A stretch of DNA of 64,000 nt from Paralcaligenes sp. KSB-10 (GTDB lineage: Bacteria; Pseudomonadota; Gammaproteobacteria; Burkholderiales; Burkholderiaceae_B): the NCBI RefSeq assembly GCF_021266465.1, contig NZ_CP089848.1, positions 1,364,001 through 1,428,000 of the forward strand, in the 5' to 3' direction. This document shows positions 7,902-15,255 of this stretch, one piece after another; the stretch's first letter is position 1; the number at the start of each line of letters is the position of its first letter. The translations under genes were made by a program, and so were the position numbers. The notes under the pieces are model-generated. The model was given only the letters and a program-made list of their open reading frames with translations. It was not told where the DNA came from and did not search any database.

Positions 7902-8107
7902 GCCGTCTATCGGGGCTTGGGGTCAGGACCGGCGTAAGGCGTGCGCCGGATTTAGCTCGGCAAGGCGGGGGAAGTCGTCGGGCGCTGTCTGAACGGAGCC
8001 TCGCGCAGTGTGCGAGGCGTAGTGAGTTCGACCGACGCCCGCCTTGACGAGCTAAATCCGGATGAAGCACGCCGTGCCGGGCCTGACCCCAAGCCCCGAT
8101 AGACGGC
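7902..8107. repeat. Element A arm 2: giant nested hairpin
   Basis: A perfect 26-bp outer stem pairs 7902-7927 with 8082-8107. Next come CCGGCGTAAGGCGTGCGCCGG-like sequences and the paired TTTAGCTCG / CGAGCTAAA. The core lies at about 7981-8040; read on the minus strand it carries GAACTC, a hairpin GCCTCGC / GCGAGGC and TTCAGACAGCGCCC. This is the same core as arm 1 in opposite orientation, under an unrelated outer stem. Confidence 0.8.
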
Positions 8108-8233
8108 GTCTTCAAATACCAAAGCGACCAATCCACCAAATCCCGTAAACACTTCAAAAAACACACTAAGCCACATCCCGCTGCGCATAATCCACAATCG
8201 ACGCGGCATCGCGCTCAAGGCACACTTGAGGGC

Positions 8234-9292
8234 ATGTGGCCCACCTATCCCTATCGCCGTGCTCCCGGTCCAGACAGCCGTCGCGGGCCCCGCCTGCCGG
8301 CTCGTACGCCATGCAAGGAAAAAACAGCACAACGCGGTACCAGCCTGATTGAATTCTCGGTCAGTGCCATTCCGATCCTGCTGATCGGCATGGGCAGCAT
8401 AGAACTTGCCCAATGGTTTTACGTCAAACAAGTCGTCAGCGTGGCGCTGTTGCAGGCGGCCCGTGCCGGCATTACCCAGCACGCCAGCCCGCAGGCAATC
8501 GAAGCGGCATTCGAGCAAGCCCTGCTGCCGCTGTATATATCGGGTTCCAATCAAACTGCCGGCGACCGGATGAAAATCGCATTCGCCAGGCGGATGCAAA
8601 CGACCGGCAATCCACCCTGGAAAATCGAACTCCTCTCTCCCAGCAGAGCGTCATTCCAGGACTTTGCGGATTCGCGCCTGGACATCGCGCGCAAAACCGG
8701 TTTGGCGGCCATCAACAACAATTATCAGGCGGAGCAGGACCAGCGCTACCGCGCGCTCGGCTGGCCTCAAGGCCAGGGCCCTCGGTCCGGCCTTTCGATC
8801 TATCAGGCCAATGTACTTGCCTTGCGCGTCACGTATCTGCACGAACCAATTCTGCCCGGCATGAAGGCATTGATAAAACAGCTAGGCACGCAGTCGTCTT
8901 ATGCCGGCCAGGCCATGGCGCATGGCGGCTATCTGCCCATCAGCCAGGAACTCGAACTTACCATGCAGTCGCACCCGGTGGACTGGCCGGTATCGGCGAA
9001 TCGGAAAATCGTCTGGCAACACGTCCCCGCAAAGGCCCAATCGATGTCTGCGGCCGACCCTTGCCATGGCCTATGGTGCCTGAATCTGCCGCTATTCACG
9101 CTGCCTGGCGCAGTGGCGCCCGAGCCGGGCCAAATGCCGCCCGACGGTACACGCCTCGATTCTTCCTCGCCCGTTTCGGACGTAGCACCGGCACCTTCAG
9201 CTCCGCCCTCCGCGGAGGGACTCGCCGACGGCCCCGCCGTTGCGCCAGACGATCCCGCCTGCGGCGTGGCGCTGTGCTGTGTCGGCAGTTGA
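8234..9292 (+). CDS. TadE/TadG-like pseudopilin, orphan
   Basis: 352-residue protein with a basic N-terminus followed by RGTSLIEFSVSAIPILLIGM, a prepilin-like segment. The glutamate five residues into the hydrophobic helix resembles TadE-type minor pilins that are cleaved by TadV-like peptidases and exported. The rest is a soluble, probably extracytoplasmic domain (about 75-290) with a Pro/Ala/Ser-rich tail and two cysteine pairs (CHGLWC and the CGVALCC end). No other tad or flp genes are nearby, so its partners must lie elsewhere or it is a remnant. The start at 8234 is the only in-frame ATG before the helix, with a weak GAGG in front. The last 96 bp overlap the end of the convergent AraC gene. 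Confidence 0.6.
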   Translation: MWPTYPYRRAPGPDSRRGPRLPARTPCKEKTAQRGTSLIEFSVSAIPILLIGMGSIELAQWFYVKQVVSVALLQAARAGITQHASPQAIEAAFEQALLPLYISGSNQTAGDRMKIAFARRMQTTGNPPWKIELLSPSRASFQDFADSRLDIARKTGLAAINNNYQAEQDQRYRALGWPQGQGPRSGLSIYQANVLALRVTYLHEPILPGMKALIKQLGTQSSYAGQAMAHGGYLPISQELELTMQSHPVDWPVSANRKIVWQHVPAKAQSMSAADPCHGLWCLNLPLFTLPGAVAPEPGQMPPDGTRLDSSSPVSDVAPAPSAPPSAEGLADGPAVAPDDPACGVALCCVGS

Positions 9293-10387
9293 TATCCGGC
9301 CGGCCGCGGTCAACGAGGGTTCTCCCCGCATCCGGGACGCAAGCCAGGACGAGCGCCACTCGCTCGGAGACACGCCATAACGGCTCCTGAACAATTTTCC
9401 GAAGGCTGAGTGATCGGCAAAACCGCAGGCATATGCCAGCGCGCCGATATTCGCGCCTGGCCCCGAATTTTCGATGAGCCGCCGTGCCCGATCAAGCCTG
9501 ATATCGCGCAACACGGCGCCGACCGTTGCCTGCTGGCCGGCAAACAAACGGTACAGCTTGGCGCGCGAAACCCCCAAAGCCTGAGCAATGACATCCGCAT
9601 CCAGACCGGGCTGATGGTAATTTGCCTCGATGAAACGGATTGCACTGGCATAGCAAATGGAAGGCGATTTATCCCGATCCAGATGGCCGTGCGCCGACAT
9701 GGTGCCGAGCAGCATCAAGGCCATGTCGATGGTAAGGTTCAGCATGCTGGCCAGGCTTTCCTTGTCCAGAGTGCCCGCGCATTGATGCAGGGCGATCATT
9801 TGCGCCTGCAGAAAAGGCGACAGCGCCGCCGAGTTCAAGGAAATGGCATCGCTGAAATGCCCTGGATCCCGGCCAAATGCCGTGGCAACGAGCGCCCGCG
9901 GCAGCATAAGATGAATTTCCCGCGAATCGCTCCAGCGGAAACGCTCGAGCCGCATGCAATCGAACAAACCCAGCGAGCCCGCCTCCATGTGCAGCCAGCC
10001 GCCCGTCCGGCTTTGAAAATCCACCGCCCCTTCTTCAAGCAGCATTAATACCATCACCCCGTCATGCCAGTCGTAATGACGCTTGGCATGTGTTTGATGC
10101 GCCGATCCGGCATAACTGCGAAAACTTCCCGACACGCCATTTACCCAGCTTGTTTTTCCCTGAAACTCCTTGCCTTTTTCTACGGGCCGCAGGAGGTCGA
10201 CGGTTTGAAAGGCGGTCTGGCGCCATGCTTCAAAACGATCTCGAGGACTGAAATCGGATATGTCGGCACTGTAGTACCGGTAATTCTCGTTTGCGGGTTT
10301 CGGGCACGCAACAAAAGCCGGCATATGCCCTTCTTCAAACCCGTCCGGACTATGGCTGTCCGGAGAAGAATGGTCGTGTATAGACAT
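9197..10387 (-). CDS. AraC-family transcriptional regulator
   Basis: 396-residue regulator. The N-terminal half (about 40-220) looks like the AraC-binding-like sensor domain (RFEAWRQTAFQTVDLLRP; ...SLGLFDCMRLERFRWSD). The C-terminal half (about 250-360) holds two helix-turn-helix motifs (DADVIAQALGVSRAKLYRLF and IGALAYACGFADHSAFGKLF, then RYGVSPSEWR). I chose ATG 10387 because AAGGA lies 8 nt upstream; an earlier in-frame start at 10405 has no such site. The last about 35 residues are low-complexity and antisense to the end of the TadE-like gene. It lies downstream of a sugar transporter on the same strand and is a candidate regulator of the 10.5-16.9 kb sugar cluster. Confidence 0.88.
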   Translation of the reverse strand: MSIHDHSSPDSHSPDGFEEGHMPAFVACPKPANENYRYYSADISDFSPRDRFEAWRQTAFQTVDLLRPVEKGKEFQGKTSWVNGVSGSFRSYAGSAHQTHAKRHYDWHDGVMVLMLLEEGAVDFQSRTGGWLHMEAGSLGLFDCMRLERFRWSDSREIHLMLPRALVATAFGRDPGHFSDAISLNSAALSPFLQAQMIALHQCAGTLDKESLASMLNLTIDMALMLLGTMSAHGHLDRDKSPSICYASAIRFIEANYHQPGLDADVIAQALGVSRAKLYRLFAGQQATVGAVLRDIRLDRARRLIENSGPGANIGALAYACGFADHSAFGKLFRSRYGVSPSEWRSSWLASRMRGEPSLTAAGRISTADTAQRHAAGGIVWRNGGAVGESLRGGRS

Positions 10388-10492
10388 TGTGTCGATCCTT
10401 GGCAAACAGCCAGCCCGCCTGCCGAAATTACTGGCAGTGGCCCATTCTATTCTTTTTCGACACCGATTACCCCAAAAAAATACCGAATCAAA

Positions 10493-11914
10493 TTATTGTG
10501 CGGGGCCTGTTCTGCACTCGCGAGCCATGCCGGGAATCGTGTCGAAACCGGTTTCTTGCTGGGTAGAACCCAACTGACGCAAGGGCAGGCCGGCCAATAC
10601 ATCGGCTTCGATCAGTTCCAGGGGTTTCGCCCGTGTCTCGGGCACGAACAGGACGCAGACCACCAGGGACAACACGCATACCGCCAGAAACAGCGCAATG
10701 GCCGCGGCAAGCCCGATACTCTCGACAATGGACAGGAATGTAAAAGCGATCAGTGCGTTAAAAAGCCAGCTGACGGCGGAAGCCACGGCGATCCCCTGCT
10801 CACGGATAGGCGTGGGGAAGAGTTCCGACATCAAGACATAAGGTAAAGGCCCGAGGCTGACGGCAAAAGCCGTAATGTACAGACACAGGCCGCCAAGCCC
10901 CACCCACGGCCAATCGAAAGTCGCCGCCGCCACGACGGCTGCCAGCCCGAGGATCATTACGGCCGATCCCCAAATCAGCAGTGGCCGCCGTCCGGCTCGG
11001 TCAACAACGGCAAGCGCCACCAGCGTCGCCACGAAATTGGCGAACCCGAGACCAAAGGTCGCGGAAAGCGCCGCCGTGCCGGGAGAAAAACCCAGCGTAT
11101 GAAATATACGGGGCGCATAGTAGAGAATGCCGTCGATGCCGCTCAAATTCTGCAATATGAACAACAGGCTGCACAGCGCGAGCACGGCTGCCGTGCTGCC
11201 GTGCCTCAAACACGCCCATGCTGTTTCTTTGCGGCCATGCATGGCCGTGGCGGAAATTTCGGCCCAGTCGCCCAACAAGTCCAGATTAGCCGCCGCGCTC
11301 CGCGCCCGCTTGAAATCGCCCCGCGCGGCCAGCCAGCGCGGGCTCTCCGGCAACAGCAGAATGGCCACCAGGCCCAGCAGCATGGGTACGGCTCCGGCGG
11401 CAAGAATCCGGGACCAGGGGACGGTTGACGCAAAGGCCAGCGCGATACCGTAAGCGGCCAGTATTCCGGCGGTGATCGCAAGCTGGAACAGCGCAACGAT
11501 CGCACCGCGATGGCGAGCGGGTGCCGTCTCGGCGGCATACATGGGAATGACCATCGACGAAAGCCCCGTGGCCAGTCCGACCAGCATGCGCGAGACTATA
11601 AGCCAGCCATAATCGGGTACGGCGAGCTTGATGGCGTAGCCGGCCAGGGCAAGCGCCACAGTAAGGAATATCGTAAATCGGCGCCCTGCCCTGAGCGACA
11701 CCGGCCCGGCCAGGGCGGCTCCAAAAAAACACGAAATAACAAGGGACGCAACTAGAATCTGCTCACTCTGCAGCGTGAGCTGGAAATTTCGGGCAAGAGC
11801 ATCCAGAACCCCGGTAATGGAGGTGATGCTGAATCCAAAATGCATCCCGAAGCAAACCACAAGAAGCGATATGCGTAAGGTTGGGCTGCGTAAGATCGGG
11901 CCTGAAAATGACAA
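10493..11914 (-). CDS. MFS sugar-porter family transporter (first of two)
   Basis: Twelve-helix proton-coupled sugar or polyol transporter of the sugar-porter family. Diagnostic motifs are RAGRRFTIF, the loop-6 motif LLPESPRWLAARGDF, QNLSGIDGILYYAPRIF, DRAGRRPLL and the C-terminal PETRAKPLELIEADV. A TTG start at 11914 with GAGG 9 nt upstream gives 473 aa and about 12 residues before helix 1; an in-frame GTG at 11974 would add 20 residues but lacks a ribosome site. It is divergent from the aminotransferase gene at 12180, and the AraC regulator follows 105 bp downstream. Sugar, inositol or related polyol is the likely substrate; which one cannot be told. Confidence 0.88.
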   Translation of the reverse strand: MSFSGPILRSPTLRISLLVVCFGMHFGFSITSITGVLDALARNFQLTLQSEQILVASLVISCFFGAALAGPVSLRAGRRFTIFLTVALALAGYAIKLAVPDYGWLIVSRMLVGLATGLSSMVIPMYAAETAPARHRGAIVALFQLAITAGILAAYGIALAFASTVPWSRILAAGAVPMLLGLVAILLLPESPRWLAARGDFKRARSAAANLDLLGDWAEISATAMHGRKETAWACLRHGSTAAVLALCSLLFILQNLSGIDGILYYAPRIFHTLGFSPGTAALSATFGLGFANFVATLVALAVVDRAGRRPLLIWGSAVMILGLAAVVAAATFDWPWVGLGGLCLYITAFAVSLGPLPYVLMSELFPTPIREQGIAVASAVSWLFNALIAFTFLSIVESIGLAAAIALFLAVCVLSLVVCVLFVPETRAKPLELIEADVLAGLPLRQLGSTQQETGFDTIPGMARECRTGPAQ

Positions 11915-12179
11915 CTCGGGATACCTCGCTGAACACGCACAGTCGGGAAACGGCCGAATTGGGCATCTTGCCACATTACAAACGCATCATGACGATAGCT
12001 TCGCGCAGGGGGGCGGAAAAGAGCGCACGATGCAACAAATAGACTAAACCTTGAGACGCTTTACCTAACGCGGCGCCTACGCTGAATTTACAATTTGTGA
12101 CTATCATCCGGAAGCCGATCCCGGTGCGGGTTCGCGCTGACTGTCGCAGCAACACCAACAACCGTCCAGGAGACAAGCC

Positions 12180-13517
12180 ATGGCTATTTCAATGACCGCC
12201 GATCAGCCGATAAATTCGGAAATCGACACTCGGCTCGCCATTGATGGCGGTCAGCCGGTGCGCACCACGCCCCTGCCCTGGGAACTGCCCGGCGCCTACT
12301 GGATCGGCGAAGAAGAGCGTGAACTGGTCAATCGCGTCATAAGCGCCCGCAGCCCATTTCGCTATTACGGACTGGATCCGCAAAAAATGGTGGACACGTT
12401 CGAAAACGAATGGTGCCAGGTTTACGGCCATCGCCATGCGCTGGGGGTGTCGTCGGGCACCGCGGCCCTGACTATCGCCATGTCGGCGCTGAATATCGGA
12501 CCGGGAGACGAAGTCCTGGTTCCCGGATATCTTTGGGTGAGTTGCGTGTCAGCCGTCGTACGGACAGGAGCCATACCGAAACTGATCGACATTGATGATA
12601 CATTCTGCATCGACCCGGAAGATTTGAAACGCAAGATCGGGCCGCAAAGCCGGGCGGTCTTGTGTGTCCACATGAGCGGCGCTCCCGGCAATATTGCCGA
12701 AATCGCCGCCATCTGCCGCGAGCACAAGCTATTTCTCGTCGAAGACTGCGCACAGGCTGCGGGGGCCAGCCAAAATGGGCGTGCGGTGGGCCGATTCGGC
12801 GATATCGGCATCTTCAGCTTCCAGCTCAACAAAAACATGACGTCGGGCGATGGCGGACTCATCGTCTGCGAAAACGACGCGCTCTTTCGTCGTATCGTCG
12901 CCCTGCATGACCTCGGCTACCCGCGAAACGAGGCAGGCCGCCTGGATACCACTGTCGAGGACTGCCAGCTCTGGGGCATCGGAGCCCGGATGTCGGAACT
13001 TACAGGCGCCATGGTGCTTGCCCAGATGCGCAAATTGCCCAAAATCACCCATGCAATGCGCAGCGCGAAATGGAAAATCCGCAATGCGCTCAAAGACATC
13101 CCGGGCCTGGGTTGGCGCCACATCCCGGATCCCGCCGGCGACACCGGGCCCGCCTTGCTGATGACGCTGCCCGACGAAGCCACCGCCCGGCGGTTTATCG
13201 ATGCGCTGAAAGCCGAGGGCATTGCAGGGCCTGAAGGCAGCCTGGCATGCATCACCATGCGCGAATGGGGCATGCACTGGTATTCAAATATTCCAAGCCT
13301 GGTTCACCGCCGTTCCAATAGCCGGGACGGCTATCCCTGGACGCATCCGCAGAATGCCTTTGCGGCCGGCTACGACTACCGGCACGGGGCGCTGGCCAAA
13401 TGCGATGAATTCCATGCCCGCGGCGCCCTGCTCGCCATTGCGTCGACACTCACCGATCAGGATGTCGACGATATCATCACCGCCGCCCGCAAAGTCGCCA
13501 ACAGCATTCTGCGATGA
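12180..13517 (+). CDS. DegT/DnrJ/EryC1/StrS-family PLP aminotransferase
   Basis: PLP-dependent aminotransferase (445 aa) of the family that aminates keto groups of sugars and cyclitols. The fold-type I landmarks are the phosphate loop SSGTAAL (91-97), Asp189 in FLVEDCAQAAGA that contacts the PLP ring nitrogen, and Lys218 in SFQLNKNMTSGDGG that forms the Schiff base. The ribosome site GGAG precedes the ATG by 7 nt. The N-terminal IDGGQPVRTTPLP resembles scyllo-inosose and amino-sugar aminotransferases. It is followed at 13552 by a sugar transporter and then a GMC oxidoreductase, which suggests that a keto sugar or ketocyclitol made by the oxidoreductase is its substrate (inference). Confidence 0.9.
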   Translation: MAISMTADQPINSEIDTRLAIDGGQPVRTTPLPWELPGAYWIGEEERELVNRVISARSPFRYYGLDPQKMVDTFENEWCQVYGHRHALGVSSGTAALTIAMSALNIGPGDEVLVPGYLWVSCVSAVVRTGAIPKLIDIDDTFCIDPEDLKRKIGPQSRAVLCVHMSGAPGNIAEIAAICREHKLFLVEDCAQAAGASQNGRAVGRFGDIGIFSFQLNKNMTSGDGGLIVCENDALFRRIVALHDLGYPRNEAGRLDTTVEDCQLWGIGARMSELTGAMVLAQMRKLPKITHAMRSAKWKIRNALKDIPGLGWRHIPDPAGDTGPALLMTLPDEATARRFIDALKAEGIAGPEGSLACITMREWGMHWYSNIPSLVHRRSNSRDGYPWTHPQNAFAAGYDYRHGALAKCDEFHARGALLAIASTLTDQDVDDIITAARKVANSILR

Positions 13518-13551
13518 AACGCTCTGTCCTGATCCCCGAGGGAGGCTCCAG

Positions 13552-15255
13552 ATGATTTATTTTGTTGCGGCTGTCGCCGGCATAGCCGGCATTCTGTTTG
13601 GTTTTGACGAAGGCATCATAGCCGGCGCCCTCAGCCTGCTGCGGGGGGAATTTGGCATCACCCCTTTGGACGAGGGGCTGATGACGGCCGCTGTGCCCTT
13701 CGGCGCGCTTTTTGGCGCACTCATTGCCGGACGGGCATCGGAACGCTTCGGCCGCCGCGCCCTTTTGCTCTGGGCGGCCATACTGTTCATACTCGGAGCG
13801 GTGTTTTCCGCATTGATTACCGCAATATGGATGCTAAGCCTGGCACGGCTGATGCTGGGCGTGGCGGTAGGCGTTGCCGCCCTGGTGGCGCCGCTGTATA
13901 TCTCCGAAAGCGCGCCGCCCGCCAAGCGCGGCATGCTGGTCTCCATTTATCAATTGGCAATCACGCTGGGCATCCTGAGCGCCTATCTGGTCAGTTTCGC
14001 TTTCGATCACTCCTGGAGCCTGATGTTCATGATGGGCGCGCTGCCCGGGATCGCCCTGTTTTTCGGCATGTATGTATTGCACGATACGCCACGGTGGCTT
14101 GCCCTCAAAGGCAGGCAGCCGGAGGCGAGGGCGGCCATGGCCCGCCTGCATGGCGTCTCGCCCGATGCGCCAGCCATCACCGCCGAGCTGGCCGACATCA
14201 ACCGCACCGCCCAGAGCGACAGGCATGCCGCTTCCTGGGCCGACTTGCTGACACCCTCGGTCCGCCCCGCCTTGATCGTCAGCGTGGGCTTGTTCCTGCT
14301 GCAACAGCTCAGCGGCATCAACGCTGTCATTTATTACGCGCCCACCGTTTTCAAGGAAACCGGATTCGACTCACATGCCACGCAAATCCTCGCAACCATA
14401 GGCGTGGGCGTCGTGAACGTCGCCATGACGGTCGTGGGAATGATGCTGATCGACCGCATCGGACGCCGGCGCCTGCTTCTCATCGGCTTTGCCGGCACGG
14501 CACTCAGCCTGGGCCTGATTGCCGTCGGAGCGGTAACCGAGGCGAAGTCGCTGGACATGCTGGCACTGGGGGGCCTCGTGCTTTACATCGCCGCCTTTGC
14601 CGCCAGTATCGGCCCCTTGCCATGGGTCATGATGTCGGAAATATTCCCTTTGCACGCCCGCGGCCTGGGCATGAGCGTTGCCTCGCTCGCCAACTGGGGC
14701 TTCAACTTCATCGTGGTGTTTTCCTTCCCGGTCCTGGTCTCCTCGCTAGGCCTGGGCGGTGTCTTCGCGATATACACCCTGGCATGCCTTATTGGGATCC
14801 TCTTCACCTTGAAGCTGGTTCCTGAAACCAACGGCGTCTCACTCGAGGAAATCGAACGCCACCTGAAATCAGGCCGGCCCTTGCGTCTGCTTGGCCAGGC
14901 TCCGCACGACCGCGGCGACCAAGCCGGCACGACTGGCGCGAGTCCGGGCGGCCTGGCGCCGCGCCACGACACCGGGATGCTGATACGCGCCCTGATATCT
15001 CTTGGCCCCTATCAATCCGTGCTCATGCCCCTGGCCGACCAGGTCACCCGGATCGCACTCGAAAACCATCAGGTCCGAGGCGCGCTCCAATCGGTTTCGA
15101 TACGCACCAACTTTGAAAACACAGGCCGGCTAAGCGCCACAGACCTGGGTTCGGAAGCCGCCACCCTCAAAGCTTTTCTGGAGCACGTACGCTTTGCCTC
15201 TCCCGCATTTCTGGAGTCGGTCGGCGAACTGCCCGCGGGAGGCAAGCGTGGATAA
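13552..15255 (+). CDS. MFS sugar-porter transporter with a C-terminal extension (second of two)
   Basis: 567 residues. ATG 13552 is chosen because GGGAGG lies just upstream and the protein then opens directly with helix 1 (MIYFVAAVAGIAGILFGFDE). Sugar-porter motifs are GRRALLLWA, DTPRWLALKGRQPEAR, QLSGINAVIYYAPTVF, DRIGRRRLLL and PETNGVSLEEIERHL (Pro at 424). The transporter should end near residue 445, but about 120 more residues follow without a membrane segment, including LISLGPYQSVLMPLADQV and an all-helical looking tail. This extra domain is unusual. Its stop overlaps the GTG start of the GMC gene by 8 bp, implying translational coupling. Confidence 0.88.
   Translation: MIYFVAAVAGIAGILFGFDEGIIAGALSLLRGEFGITPLDEGLMTAAVPFGALFGALIAGRASERFGRRALLLWAAILFILGAVFSALITAIWMLSLARLMLGVAVGVAALVAPLYISESAPPAKRGMLVSIYQLAITLGILSAYLVSFAFDHSWSLMFMMGALPGIALFFGMYVLHDTPRWLALKGRQPEARAAMARLHGVSPDAPAITAELADINRTAQSDRHAASWADLLTPSVRPALIVSVGLFLLQQLSGINAVIYYAPTVFKETGFDSHATQILATIGVGVVNVAMTVVGMMLIDRIGRRRLLLIGFAGTALSLGLIAVGAVTEAKSLDMLALGGLVLYIAAFAASIGPLPWVMMSEIFPLHARGLGMSVASLANWGFNFIVVFSFPVLVSSLGLGGVFAIYTLACLIGILFTLKLVPETNGVSLEEIERHLKSGRPLRLLGQAPHDRGDQAGTTGASPGGLAPRHDTGMLIRALISLGPYQSVLMPLADQVTRIALENHQVRGALQSVSIRTNFENTGRLSATDLGSEAATLKAFLEHVRFASPAFLESVGELPAGGKRG

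Larger units (their letters stand above)
7347..8168. repeat. Composite palindromic element A (MITE-like, no coding capacity)
   Basis: About 820 bp without a credible gene. Structure from left to right: a terminal repeat (7347-7376, TAGAGTATTTTTGG...AAGTGTT..CGGG); a 30-nt block (7380-7409) identical to the one in element B; arm 1, a giant hairpin (7486-7706); a 195-nt spacer; arm 2, a second giant hairpin (7902-8107); and an inverted terminal repeat (8141-8168). AAAGACGCCG (or its near copy GAAGACGCCG) flanks each arm in inverted orientation. Element B at 48716 has the same order with a 70-nt spacer. There is no transposase, so if mobile it is non-autonomous. The open frames across it are by-products of high GC. 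Confidence 0.8.

Noticed and set aside
7216-8166. 316-codon open frame on the minus strand across the end of hslO and element A
   Set aside because: It lies antisense to hslO and follows palindromic repeat sequence; the protein is Arg/Pro/Ser-rich low complexity. Similar frames appear in element B only because the DNA repeats.
7347-8168. Element A as an insertion sequence with a transposase
   Set aside because: No frame in it or in element B encodes a DDE, serine or tyrosine recombinase motif.
8413-9390. 325-codon frame overlapping the TadE-like gene in another frame
   Set aside because: Arg/Gln-rich shadow; the TadE-like frame has a recognisable prepilin helix.
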